From: Paenalcaligenes niemegkensis
Lineage (GTDB): Bacteria; Pseudomonadota; Gammaproteobacteria; Burkholderiales; Burkholderiaceae_B
Assembly: GCF_022230885.1 (NCBI RefSeq)
Contig: NZ_JAKGCT010000004.1
Location: forward strand, 620,001-684,000
DNA length: 64,000 nucleotides
Direction: 5' to 3'
Below, in pieces: positions 9,476-19,982 of this stretch (position 1 is its first letter; each line of letters opens with the position of its first letter). The position numbers were made by a program, and so were the translations under genes. The notes beneath the pieces were generated by a model that saw only the letters and a list, made by a program, of their open reading frames with translations, ran no database searches and had not been told where the DNA came from.

Positions 9476-11225
9476 GATCGGCCCATTGCACGTAGCAGAC
9501 TGCAGCTTCAATATTGTGCGTGGCAAAAAACTCGAACCACCTTACTTGGTTGTCTTGTAATTTGTCGCCTGGGGCTTTGATCTCAACCCACCGATAACGG
9601 TTACTTAACAGATCAAAAATAATTAAGTCGGGCATGCCATTCCCATTGTTTTTAGGAGTCGCTAGCAGGCGCGTGAAGTACAAACGCAGTTCACTAGCCG
9701 AAATGCATCTCAGGGCGTGACTGATCAAGCCATCGGAGAGCACTCCCCAATGCACAAAAGACGATTGTATCCCTTGCTTACGCACATAATTCTTGCGAAT
9801 AATTTGCTGATACTCGCTGGTTTCTAAGCTTCTAAACCGCTGTTCAAACAAATGGGCGCGACGTTTCTGAAAGTCGGTCTCATACAAATCGGCAGGACGA
9901 GTCTGAAAGGGATGAAAAAAAGCACCCGGAACTGGGGCAAACAATACATCCCAAAACAGTAAACCAAATAAGCCGTTGATCAGGCAGTTTTCTACGAAAA
10001 AGCACTGCTCTGCATACCCAGAAAGGCTCTTGGCGCTTCGATGTTCGACCCTGGCAGGAACTGCTACAGGCAATACTAAAGAAAGCGCATGAATGTTTTT
10101 TGTACTGAATCGGGACGACTGCAGAAGACCATTAACCTGATGAAATTGCGGGGTATTTACCGCATCGGTACTAACCGTAGACCGTTGCTGCATAAACCGC
10201 TTATACAGTCGGGGCCACATGCGCAGAACTTGCTGCCTCTCGGCTTCATTTTGAGGCTCTGCCAGTGCTGTGGCTGCAAGTTCGACGGCTTGCGTGGTCT
10301 TGCCTTGCAATTCGTATACCCGCACCAGTCGCTGACGGCTTTCTTCCCAGTTGCAACGACCATAAAGTTGTTCTGCCAAACTGAACTGTTGCCTGCGTTC
10401 GGCTGTGCGTCCTAGCCTGAACAGAAGCTTATCTCGACGCCTGCTCAACCAGGGGCTGTCGTACATGGCAATAGCCTGAAACTGCCCGAGCTGTACAAGC
10501 GCAAGCTTTAAGTCTACGGCATCGTACGCTAACAAGGTTTGTTCTATATCGCTATATAGGCTTTCAAGCGCCATGTAACTGTCTAGCTCGGCAGGCGATC
10601 CGAAGAGAGCCGCCTCGGCATTGAGATCGACAGCCTCGTATTTATAGAGACCCAGTTGCTCGGTCACGAACTCTGACCAGTTTTGCTTCAAATTACCGAA
10701 AAACAATAATCTGAATCGCTGCGAATGGTCGCTGACACGCAGCTCAACCACTTTTTGCACCTGCACGAGCAAATCAGGCTCAGAAGCCAGTATGCGTGAT
10801 AGCCATTGCTCTTTTATTTCAGAACTGGCCTTAGGCCATTGGGGCAAGAGCAGTTTAAGCTCGGCCAGCGTGAACAGCGCAAATGCCTCGTCAAGCCTTA
10901 ATTGCGTCTTGAGGCGTACCCATCCAAGGTCGGCCAAGAATTCAAGCGCAGCAGAAAAGTCCGGAATTTCGGCATAGGATAATTTAGCGTACGAAAACAG
11001 CTCGCCTTTACGCATGATAAGACGCACCAGCAGGGCCTGGGCTGCTTGCGGCGCCGCGAAAAACAAGCGGATAAACTGTTTATCGCTGTTATTTAACGCT
11101 TGAGAATTACGCTCGCGTACACTTTCCAGGACCAGCTTAAAGTTTTCAAGATAGTAAAGTTCGTTGAGTACAATCACACCATTCAATACTGGATATATAT
11201 ACAGCCAATAATACCAAGTCCTCAT
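9465..11225 (-). CDS. FAN1-like VRR-NUC domain endonuclease
   Basis: Structure-specific nuclease resembling the bacterial FAN1 family, which cuts branched DNA and helps unhook interstrand crosslinks. The C-terminal VRR-NUC fold is plain: GMPDLIIFD, then WVEIKAPGDKLQDNQVRW, giving the D...ExK...Q core near residues 520-555. The long helical N-terminal and middle parts match the family's SAP/TPR-like architecture. The first about 20 residues (hydrophobic, before LNELYYLENF) may not be translated; a GTG or TTG near 11175-11190 is an alternative start. It is the first gene of a two-gene operon with the nuclease-helicase. Confidence 0.86.
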   Translation of the reverse strand: MRTWYYWLYIYPVLNGVIVLNELYYLENFKLVLESVRERNSQALNNSDKQFIRLFFAAPQAAQALLVRLIMRKGELFSYAKLSYAEIPDFSAALEFLADLGWVRLKTQLRLDEAFALFTLAELKLLLPQWPKASSEIKEQWLSRILASEPDLLVQVQKVVELRVSDHSQRFRLLFFGNLKQNWSEFVTEQLGLYKYEAVDLNAEAALFGSPAELDSYMALESLYSDIEQTLLAYDAVDLKLALVQLGQFQAIAMYDSPWLSRRRDKLLFRLGRTAERRQQFSLAEQLYGRCNWEESRQRLVRVYELQGKTTQAVELAATALAEPQNEAERQQVLRMWPRLYKRFMQQRSTVSTDAVNTPQFHQVNGLLQSSRFSTKNIHALSLVLPVAVPARVEHRSAKSLSGYAEQCFFVENCLINGLFGLLFWDVLFAPVPGAFFHPFQTRPADLYETDFQKRRAHLFEQRFRSLETSEYQQIIRKNYVRKQGIQSSFVHWGVLSDGLISHALRCISASELRLYFTRLLATPKNNGNGMPDLIIFDLLSNRYRWVEIKAPGDKLQDNQVRWFEFFATHNIEAAVCYVQWADHEG

Positions 11226-11314
11226 TCAATACACTAGCGATTTTGCTCTTCAAATTTACCCGATACGGGGTAAGCACTACTTGCACGCGAGCGGCAAACG
11301 CTATAGGATTAGCG

Positions 11315-11500
11315 CGTCGCTATTGCTATTAAGAAAGAGACTCCGCTCAAGGCGGGGCGCCGACGGAGCAACCACCCCGGAAACTCTCAGGCAAAAGGAT
11401 CTTAATAACAAGACACTCTGGAGAGAGGTATTAAATTGCCCACCGAAGGTGACCACATTTCTTAGCCGTTAATGTGGATCAAGCTCTCAGGTAATCGGAC
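11315..11500 (+). promoter_or_regulatory. Tandem glycine riboswitch
   Basis: Two glycine aptamers lie in series in the leader of the amino-acid dehydrogenase gene. Aptamer 1 shows GCCGACGGAGCAACC, then AACTCTCAGGCAAAAGGAT. Aptamer 2 shows ACTCTGGAGAGAG, CACCGAAGG, then AGCTCTCAGGTAATCGGACAG. These are the hallmark conserved blocks of the gcvT-type RNA. Spacing and order fit the cooperative two-aptamer form. It should couple expression of the dehydrogenase to glycine. Confidence 0.93.
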
Positions 11501-11537
11501 AGATGGGGTGCAGGTGTTATCCAACATCCTGCCCATC
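11501..11537 (+). promoter_or_regulatory. Hairpin expression platform between riboswitch and dadA
   Basis: Immediately after aptamer 2, AGATGG-GCAGG-TGTT pairs with AACA-CCTGC-CCATCT in a long imperfect hairpin that ends 15 bases before the start codon. It has no U-run, so it looks more like a translational or anti-anti-structure switch than a classical terminator. The mechanism is inferred. Confidence 0.6.
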
Positions 11538-11551
11538 TATCTGGAATAACC

Positions 11552-12802
11552 ATGACTTCTATCGCTGTTATCGGTGCCGGCATCACGGGCGTAACTACCG
11601 CCTATGCCTTAGTTAAGCAAGGCTTCACTGTCACCCTTCTCGACAGACAACGCTATCCTGCCATGGATACCTCTTTTGCCAATGGCGGTCAGCTTTCTGC
11701 TTGCAACGCCGAAGTTTGGAACAATACATCCACCGTCATGAAAGGCATCAAGTGGATGTTCAAAAAAGACGCCCCTCTATTGGTGAATCCCAGCCCCAGC
11801 TGGCATAAGTACACATGGATGGGCGAATTTCTGCGCAATATCCGCAACTACGAACACAACACGATTGAGACCACCAAGCTCGCTATAGCCGCCCGCGAAC
11901 ATCTGTTTCAATGGGCTGAAGATGAAAACATCGACTTTGATCTGGAAAAGCGCGGCATTCTGCATGTCTACCAAAGCAAAGCCGGCTTCGAATCCGGCGT
12001 AAAAGTCAGTGAACTGCTGGCCAAAGGTGGCCTCGAGCGCAGAACCGTTACGCCTGAAGAAATCAGGCAAATTGAACCCACCTTGGTCGGTCAGTTTTAC
12101 GGAGGTTTCTTTACTCCCTCTGATGCATCAGGCGACATTCATAAATTCACACGAGGCCTGGCTGATGCCTGCAAGCGTCTGGGCGTCAAGTTCACCATGG
12201 ATGTGGAAGTCGAGTCCATCACTCCCCTGCCACGTGGGCACCAGATCCGTTATCGGTCGAAACTGGATAGCTCACCCAACTCGGCCGAACAGCTTGATGT
12301 GGATGCTATTGTAATCTGCGCCGGGGTGGGAAGCCGTAAACTGGCTGCCATGGTTGGCGACCACATTAACATCTACCCGGTAAAAGGCTATTCCATTACC
12401 GTCAATCTGAATGACGAAATCAGTCAGAATGCAGCCCCTTGGGTCAGTCTGCTGGATGAAGAAGCGAAGATCGTCACCAGCCGCCTGGGTGCCACTCGCC
12501 TGCGTGTGGCAGGAACCGCAGAATACAACGGCGAGAATAAAAATATTCGTGCTGATCGCATCGCTCCGCTGACCGAATGGACACGAAGGAACTTCAATCA
12601 GGCAGCGACCGACAATGTTGTGCCCTGGGCCGGATTACGCCCGATGATGCCCGACATGATGCCACGAGTGCAGGCTGGAAAACGCGAAGGTATTTTCTAC
12701 AATACCGGGCACGGACACCTGGGCTGGACATTATCTGCCGCCACAGCCCAAACCATTGCCTACACGATTCGCACTGCATTGCCTGTTACGGCAGACGCCT
12801 GA
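11552..12802 (+). CDS. dadA: D-amino acid dehydrogenase (DadA-type flavoenzyme)
   Basis: FAD-dependent amino-acid dehydrogenase of the DadA/glycine-oxidase family, oxidising small D-amino acids (or glycine) to the keto acid plus ammonia at the membrane. It has the N-terminal Rossmann motif GAGITGVTTAYAL (residues 7-19), the DadA-typical FANGGQLS block, a central substrate domain and a C-terminal FAD motif (GHGHLGWTLS). Length, 416 residues, is normal. The glycine riboswitch in its leader suggests glycine or a related amino acid is relevant in vivo. No alanine racemase is adjacent. Confidence 0.93.
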   Translation: MTSIAVIGAGITGVTTAYALVKQGFTVTLLDRQRYPAMDTSFANGGQLSACNAEVWNNTSTVMKGIKWMFKKDAPLLVNPSPSWHKYTWMGEFLRNIRNYEHNTIETTKLAIAAREHLFQWAEDENIDFDLEKRGILHVYQSKAGFESGVKVSELLAKGGLERRTVTPEEIRQIEPTLVGQFYGGFFTPSDASGDIHKFTRGLADACKRLGVKFTMDVEVESITPLPRGHQIRYRSKLDSSPNSAEQLDVDAIVICAGVGSRKLAAMVGDHINIYPVKGYSITVNLNDEISQNAAPWVSLLDEEAKIVTSRLGATRLRVAGTAEYNGENKNIRADRIAPLTEWTRRNFNQAATDNVVPWAGLRPMMPDMMPRVQAGKREGIFYNTGHGHLGWTLSAATAQTIAYTIRTALPVTADA

Positions 12803-12819
12803 TATTTAGAAATGCAGCG

Positions 12820-12845
12820 GCCTGGCTTTATTACCAAAGCCAGGC
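12820..12845. terminator. Hairpin after dadA
   Basis: Perfect inverted repeat GCCTGGCTTT / AAAGCCAGGC with a 6-base loop lies between the convergent dadA and DUF6817 genes. There is no clear U-run, so only a weak or factor-dependent terminator is suggested. Confidence 0.4.
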
Positions 12846-12895
12846 AGCAGGTCACCACGCCCGAACGCAATCGTTGTGATCGAGAAAATGAGCGG

Positions 12896-13968
12896 CTATT
12901 CCACCAAGCCCAGGCTATTCAAACCGCCAATGCTATCGGGCCACGTGCGCTTACGGGCACTTTGCAGCAAAATACGCGCCCAGGCTATCCAGCCCTCCCA
13001 TGCAATGCGCTTATCCCATGCCGTGCCCCAGGATTGCAAAGCCTGCAAACCGGCCAGAGCCTGTGTTTCTGCAGTCGCAAAATCTCCGCGGGTTAATGCC
13101 AGCTGAGCCAACAGCAAACGGGGTTCTCCGACCCAGGGATTATGGTCGATGACGGATTCGAGCAGGTGAACAGCGGTCTGATCTTCGGTCAGGGGATGCA
13201 TACGCGTAATGACTTGCCAGTACAGCCCAGCAGCAGCGGCTTCGTTTCTCGGCGCAATCACACCTTTAGCACTATCAAACGCAGGAGGTATTGGTATGCC
13301 GGTATCGGCAGGCAAGGCATGCAATGCGTTCAGCAATCTGGACAACATCCCCAGAATATTTGCTGGCGGCTTCAAGGGGCCGGGCCATAAAGAGGCGGCC
13401 CAGTGCGACGTCAGCGAACGGCGTTCCTGGTAAGGATAATCGGCAAAAATCTCATCTTGCCAGCTGTGCCATTGCTCGCCCACATCGGCTACGGTTACAA
13501 CAATAAAAGCAGCAACCTGCCGGGGCGTTAAGTTAAATGTCTGGCCCTTGGCATCAGTCAGCACAATCCCCTGGGGGCCCAAGCCCTCGCCTTCCAGAAT
13601 AGCCTGTACGAAACGGGTACGTGGTATCGCACAAAAAGACTAACCCATGACTCGGCCTCTTCGCCCAGAACGGCGCTTAAGGTCTCACGTTCGCGTTCGC
13701 GGTCAAATAAATTGAGATTCACGTACTCGTTGCCATACACGCTATGAAACAAACCCAGCAAGCGGACTTCACGAGGCTGATCCCAAAGCGACAAGCTACG
13801 ATAGACGCCCATCAGGTGATGTTTGAACGTACCTGCCTTATGCCAGTCTTCACTGGCACTGCGCGCAAACAGCAACTCTAGCAGTGAGGGAAGATCAGGA
13901 TCGATGGCGGCATAGTTCTCGGCCAGGAGATCAGGAGTATAGCGATGCAGCTCGGGATGGTGAGACAT
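12896..13968 (-). CDS. DUF6817-like protein with helical C-terminus, frameshifted
   Basis: Function unknown. The N-terminal about 115 residues (from MSHHPELHRYTPDLL) resemble the DUF6817 family, with an HHLMGVYRSL segment and LLGLFHSVYGNEY, an HD-like arrangement of histidines. The C-terminal half (GLYWQVITRMHPL ... EPRLLLAQLALTRGDFATAE) looks like TPR-type helical repeats. The two halves are in different frames. One missing base near 13610-13618 (CACGTACCCGTTTC) restores RFVQAILEGEGLGPQGIVL, so this is one gene of about 357 residues. It converges on dadA. Confidence 0.72.
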
Positions 13969-14130
13969 AAGGTAATAAGACGGTTCGTGAGGAAAGTGTG
14001 GCGCATACGGTGCGCCACCTTATTCTAATATTAACCCATACCCTTATTTCTTTTAGATCTATGGCTATTATGATTCAACACATAAAAACCTGGATTAATA
14101 TAGGTAAAATCCTAAGCTACTGTTTTACAG

Positions 14131-14167
14131 GGGTGCGCCGCTGTAGTCTGGCAAAGACGCATCCCAC
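14131..14167 (+). promoter_or_regulatory. Hairpin in metQ leader
   Basis: GGGGTGCG pairs with CGCATCCC across a 20-base loop just upstream of the metQ ribosome-binding site (AAAGAG). It may be a leader RNA element. It does not match a SAM riboswitch class that I can recognise. Confidence 0.3.
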
Positions 14168-14183
14168 CTTTAAAGAGAACTTC

Positions 14184-15004
14184 ATGCTTCAATCAAGCCT
14201 TCAGCCTTTCCGCCAAGCATTACAGTCTTTAGCCGCCGTAGCGCTTATGTCTGTTATGTGTTCCAGCCCTGCAGCTGCCCAAGATACAACGTTACGTGTA
14301 GGCGTAACGGCAGGCCCGCATGCACAAATTGGCGAGGTTGTTAAACAAGTTGCCGAAAAACAGGGACTTGACCTTAGATTGATCGAATTCAACGACTTCA
14401 TCCAGCCTAATGCTGCCCTTGATGCAGGCGACATTGATCTTAATATCTACCAGCACCTTCCATTTCTCGAGTCGCAGAACAGCACCCGTGGCTACAAACT
14501 GGCCCCCGTTGGTGATGCCGTGGTTCAGCTCATGGGTATTTACTCCAAAAAACACAGTTCTATAGACGAGATCCCTGAAGGCGGGCGTATTGCCATCCCT
14601 AATGATCCTACCAACGGTGCGCGCGCCTTGCTGGTGTTACAGGATGCCGGCCTGATCAAGCTAAAAGACGGTGTCACCGTCACGGCCTCCCCTTCGATAT
14701 CGTCGAAAACCCCAAGAAGTTTAAATTCACCGAAATTGAAGCAGCTCAACTGCCACACTCACTGGCAGATGTAGATGCGGCAGCCGTTAACTCGGCTTAC
14801 GCGGTGCAGGCAGGCCTGTCGCCTAAAGCTGACTCACTGGCTCTGGAAAGCGATAAGGCTGATTTTGCCGTCGTCGTTATTGCCGCCCGCCAAGACAACA
14901 AAGACGATCCCCGTATCGCTGAGTTCGTTAAAGCCTACCGCTCCGATGAAGTGAAGACATTCGTTGAAGAGACGTTCTCGGGCGCCTACACAACCACCTG
15001 GTAG
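14184..15004 (+). CDS. metQ: MetQ/NlpA-family ABC substrate-binding protein, frameshifted
   Basis: Periplasmic methionine-type binding protein of the NlpA family. The chosen ATG (MLQSSLQPF) follows AAAGAG and gives a signal peptide cleaved at PAAAQ. Family landmarks are RVGVTAGPHAQI, DLNIYQHLPFLE and IAIPNDPTNGARALLVLQDAGLI. The frame breaks in the CCCC run at 14689-14692. One extra C restores SPFDIVENPKKFKFTEIEAAQ, then NSAYAVQAGLSP and the TTTW end at 15004. No metN or metI is adjacent, so it would have to work with a transporter encoded elsewhere. Confidence 0.88.
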
Positions 15005-15082
15005 GCTCTGCCAACGAGTTTTCATTGTATGCCAGCCCCTGTTCTGCCCTTGCAGTTCAAGTTGTGGACCGGAAGCTGACAA

Positions 15083-15113
15083 CAAGGGCCGACGCTAAGC
15101 CGGCCCTTGTTTT
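15083..15113 (+). terminator. Rho-independent terminator of metQ
   Basis: CAAGGGCCG and CGGCCCTTG form a perfect 9-bp stem followed by TTTT, 80 bases after the metQ stop and between convergent genes. Confidence 0.85.
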
Positions 15114-15164
15114 ATATATGCAGCAAACAAAAATTGGCGCATCTCCGAAGTGCCAGTGAAACGT

Positions 15165-18100
15165 CTAGAAACGCACTTTTAGATACAGATTACCGTTGTG
15201 ATCGGTATTCCCATTTCCGAATTGACCACCGTAGCTCAGGCCCAGAGCCGTATTTCGTCCAACAGACATCTCAGCTCCCAGATCAAGCACAGCGGCATTC
15301 TTTGCGATGGGTGCTCCGGCCACTTGAAATGCAGCGCCATTGCCTTCGATAAAAGCCAGGGAGCGGCTTGTATCAACATCACCAGCCGCGTGACGCCACC
15401 CCAGGCCACCATAGAGGGCCGCTTGCTTATCACCGCCCAGTTCCACGGCTGTTTTTCCGCGTAGACCCAGTGTAAAAGTCGTGATGTCATCGCTTGAGCT
15501 ACGCCCTGAAAGCGCCGCTGAACCGCCAGACTCTTCAAAGCCCTTGGCTCGCTGATTGATCCAGGCCAGTCCTAGATACGGCTCAACTGTGCTGTTGACC
15601 CCAGCCGGAACGGCGTAGCCCAACTCGGTAAACAACTGCATGCTATTGGCGTGGTAGTCGGCCTTGAGCGTCTGACTACCGCCCACGTTCACATTGCGAC
15701 GCGTATCGATATCGTGACGCGTGTAGCCGACGCCAGCCAGGAAGTTGACTGTGCCTCTGCCTTGCTGCCACTCGTTTCCACCGTAAAGTGCCACCGAATA
15801 GCTGTCAACATCGGATTTGGAGGAACGATCATCGACCTTGATTTTTCCTTCGGTATAGCCCAGAGCCCCACCGACTCGCCAACCGTTGCCAACCTCGGTG
15901 TCGCCACCGACAAACAAGCCACCCATGGTGGTTTTAGCTTCAGCCGCCCCCCGTCTGCATCAAGGGTGCTCCAGTTACCCACCACCTGTGCCCAGAAGGG
16001 ATGGGCCGCTGAGGTAGGCATGGCGCCAGCAGGAGCAGCCCCCGACGCCTGGGCTGTCGGAGCCCCTGCAACCAAGCCAGCGCCCTGATTTCCGCGCATG
16101 CGTGCCGAAAGTGTGCGAACCAGCAGATCCCCTGAATTCAGCAAGGCTGCCTGCGTACTGGCGTGTGACTCACCAGAAAGCTGATTCAGCGCATCCTCCA
16201 TGTCAGGTGAGGCCAGCACGGCAAAAGCCAGGGCATTGCCGCTCCCGGCCGACATGAGACCCTCATAGGTGGCTGTTTGGTTGGAGCTCCAATTGCCCCT
16301 GTCGATTTGATCCATATCTGCAGACAGGCTTACCTTGACATCCTTTTGGCCGTACGCGACTGGGTCAAGCTTGACTCTTACGTTGGCGAAACTATAGCCA
16401 TCCAACGATTCAGAGGCAAACTCCGCAACAATATTGCCTTCCTCAGCCTGTACGATGGTATAGGCATGGTCGAGCAAGTAGCCCCCATTACTGTTCTCTT
16501 GCGCCACTTGAAGTGCCACTCCAGACAGATCCACATCACCGGTCTTGATTACGACCAGGTCAGACTGGCCTGCCCCGTTCACCTCGGCAACATACTGACC
16601 GCTTAGCTCGCCTATTGAGCCTGCAGTTACCGTACCCACGGAGTTTCCGGGACTGAGCAGCGCATTCTCGCCGCTAAGCCGGCCAGCAATATTCATGTTG
16701 CCACCCAGCATTGAGTCATTAACAACCGCATTGCCGCCCACCATGACCGGATTGTCACGGGTACCGCCCTGAATTCCGGAACCCTGCTGCAGTTCCAAAT
16801 CACCTGCTATGGTAGTAGGACCGTTGAAAACGAATTGACTACCGGCAATACCCACCACATCGCCGCCTACGTTAAAGCTGCCAGAGCCGGCATGCGTACG
16901 CGTGCCCGCAGTCAGCAGAGAGCCGCCAATCCGAGTGCTGGTCCCCTGAAAGCTCAGAGATGAGCCCTGCTGGCCTGCAACGTTGCCACTAATGTTGGTG
17001 GGCCCCAGGAAAGTCATCGAAGAATTTACGCCAGTAGAGGCATCGCCCTGGATGTTTGCAGCGCCCTGAAAACGTAAATGGGAATTCTGCGTGCCGACCA
17101 GACTGCCATCAACCGTCTCGTCATCCTCAAAGACAGGCGTCTCGCCCTCTTCAACAACGATAGCATCGCTGTCTATCATCGTGCCGAACCAGCGTGCCCC
17201 CTCCTCAAGATTAATATGAGTGTGCTCGGACGAAGTCAGATTGCTATTATGATCCTCATTCAGGACATTGCCCACAGCGAAGGAGCCAGCACCTAAGGTG
17301 AGGTTGACCACGCCATCTGCGCCGTCATCGGCATGACGCTGGATCTCAAGCAAAATGTCTTTAGCACTGCTGGCCACGGTATCTGCGCCCAAGGTGAAGT
17401 ATTGCGTTTGGCCTGCCTGCGTGATTTCCGATCGTAGCGCTGCGCCGCTAGCATTAAGATCAACGCCGGTTAAGCTAACCGTACCGCTGTCCTGAATATA
17501 GGCGCCTGCAGCATTGTCTCCTGTGGTAGTGATGGATCCTCCGGTCATGTTAACCGTACCGTTTCCGCCATAGACTCCAATAGCGTGGGCTTGTGACCCC
17601 TGCGTGGTGATGCTTACGTCAGCGGCAGCGATACTGGATGAAGGGGTGGTGCCTTCCTGCTCTACCCGCAAGCCTTCGGCGAGGCGCCCAGTCGTGGAGA
17701 TGCTGGTACCATTCAGGCTTATATGGCTATCCCGCTTAGCCAGCACGCCAAAGGCCCCTATTTCCTCTCCACCTGCGTTGGTAAATACATCCCCGCTGGT
17801 ATTGATGGCTCCGCCGCTCAGGCTCACATTGCCCTGGTTATAGCCAAAAATCCCAAAGCCTGCTTCGTTGCTCGTATTGACACTAACATTTTCACCTTCG
17901 ACAATACCGCCATTTTGTGAATAGATTCCGTAAGACTCTTTGCCACTCGTGGTAATGGAAGTATCGCTCAGTGTTACTTCAGGAGTGTCGCCATTAGTAT
18001 GGTGAGCGTGAACAGCATGAGAGTTGTCTCCAAGGGTGGAAATAGCGACGCCGGTAGCTGCTACGGTTCCGCCAGTGCCCACCAGTATTCCGCGCTCGAA

Positions 18101-19372
18101 TTGCTCACCCGTTGCCGCTACTGTTCCTCCGTTAAGCTCCACGCGGCCATTGTTTCTCGCCACCACCGCACTCGACAGCCCGCCGGCGCCAGTCGATGAG
18201 CCCTTGATGCTGATATCTGCATTATCGGCAGAAATAACCGAACCTGCTCCATCCGCAACCAGCCCCTGGGCCACCGCCGACCCGCCTGCGTTCGCCGGGG
18301 CTGTTTCCACTGCCACAGAACCACCCGTCAGATTAATACTATTGCCATCAATTACTGAAGCGCCCTTGCCACCTGTACCTTGCACAAAAACATGACTGTC
18401 TGTCGCGTTAATGATGGAGTCCGTACCTGCGGCCAGCAGCCCGCCGGCATTGGACGTGGATTCAAGGCTTTCAATGCGGGTCCCCTGCAGGTTAACCACG
18501 GCATCCCACTCATAAGTCTGCGCCGTAAAGGTATTGGTAGCCGTAGATTTCACAGTACTATCGGTCACATTGACTTGCCCGAACTTCCCCGCTGTCACAG
18601 CCTGCGACCGGACTCCACTGGTCGTAACATCGCTGTCGATGACGTTAACGACCGCTTCGGAAAAGTTGGCGTAGACGCTCCAGATGTCATCGCCAGTGGT
18701 GGTCAATGAACTGTCTATGAGATTGATCACGGTCTGGTTCTCTGGCACTTCCCCTGTGTGTCTTACGCCCTCTGCGGTGCTGCCGTTATAGCCGTAGACA
18801 TGAATGCCCTCAGCATTATTACCGCTAACCTCGATATTTACATTGCGGGCGGTGATAGACCCTCCACCTGTAAGATCTCCGTCGCCGGTAGCCAGGAGCG
18901 CATCATTTGTGGAACGGATAGTACCCCCATTGATCATCACCGTGCCCCCATTCCGGGTTTCTACTCCTGCCCTTGGACTAGCATGGCTATGCACGCCAAT
19001 CTGGGTGACATCGAGGTTATTTAGTTCTATGGCCGATGTGTGCCCATCGGCACGAACGGCAGAGGCGGCACCAGTAATATCTGTACTGTCGCTTGTTATG
19101 GCCCCTCCGGTCAGCACGATACTACCGCCGGATTCTGCTCGGACTGTTCCTGTGCTTCGAGCGCCGACAATCTCAAGATTAGTACCGTTAATACTACCGC
19201 CAGCGCTGGCCGTTGCATCACTATAAGCCTGATCAGCCACTGTAATACTTTCGCCCTCGGCCAATAGAGGCTCCGCATAGACGCTGCTTGACACAGCTCC
19301 GTAAGCACCCAGCAAAGCCGCTGTTAATGCAGTGACCTTCAAGACGGAATTCCGCTTGCTGTTGTTTCTCAT
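15165..19372 (-). CDS. Classical (type Va) autotransporter adhesin, frameshifted
   Basis: Outer-membrane autotransporter of about 1,400 residues. The ATG at 19372 (MRNNSKRNSVLKV) follows GAGGAGA and gives a signal peptide ending SVYAEP. The passenger is a long, low-complexity beta-helix with recurrent GGS/SITTTGD-type repeats, as in pertactin and AIDA-like adhesins, and no protease triad is seen. The C-terminal about 270 residues form the translocating barrel, ending in YLKVRF with the terminal Phe recognised by BAM. Passenger and barrel are in different frames. One extra G in the six-base run at 15947-15952 restores DADGGAAEAKTTMGGLFVGG. The gene itself therefore looks whole. Confidence 0.89.
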
Positions 19373-19982
19373 TCTGCTTCTCCTCAAGTTAACGATTGGT
19401 AGATCAAACTCAAGCATTAAGCGTGTCGCAGTGCAGTTTCCACTTGCACCGGAAAATAGGTAGGCTTGCGTAATTCACGCTTCGCCTTTCAGGATCAGCT
19501 ATTAACTGCCCACTCTGTAATCAATGAACTTTTAGTCTTTAACAATGCAATCAAAAGAGGCTCTATTAGCAGCAAGATGCTACGTACCCTAAAGTGGAGC
19601 GCTGATATTTTGTCTGATGTGCTCGGCCACGATGCTGCTCATATCGTATTTTTCGAATGAGATAGGCCTTTGAAATTTCTATTGAAAACCAGCGACGGAT
19701 ACATTAGCTTGCATCCGGGTGACATCTGTGTTGATTATTCGATTTAAACATTACCAAAGTCATTTTGCATCGTTTTTCACATATTTATTAGCGGGGTTTG
19801 TCCCTATAACTAGGTAATAAAGCTCTTTTTACTACTTTGGACAACAGCGGCCAGGGCGCCTTGGCAAAGCCAAAATCCACAGATAGAAAAGCGGAGAACC
19901 AGTTAGATACAGGTTCTCCGCCTTTTTAATACTTATTTAATACTTACTTAAGCGCTGCAAGCGAGCCTATACAGTTGGCAAC
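19373..19982. other. Intergenic region upstream of autotransporter
   Basis: About 600 bases without a convincing gene. It should hold the autotransporter promoter. A small hairpin (GTGCA...TGCAC) lies near 19431-19449 and a terminator occurs at 19891-19926. An open frame at 19466-19660 has no ribosome-binding site and no recognisable product. Confidence 0.5.
19889..19926. terminator. Terminator of the trimeric autotransporter operon
   Basis: GCGGAGAACC / GGTTCTCCGC forms a perfect 10-bp stem with a T-run on the + strand and a shorter TTTT on the - strand. It lies about 60 bases beyond the last gene of the leftward adhesin operon. Confidence 0.8.

Noticed and set aside
14131..14167. SAM riboswitch upstream of metQ
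   Set aside because: Only one hairpin is visible, and the conserved cores of the SAM classes I know are missing.
17604..19226. Several antisense open frames inside the classical autotransporter
   Set aside because: Low-complexity Pro/Ala/Ser-rich translations expected from the reverse of a Gly/Thr-rich passenger.
19466..19660. Open frame of 64 codons upstream of the autotransporter
   Set aside because: No ribosome-binding site and no recognisable product; probably chance.
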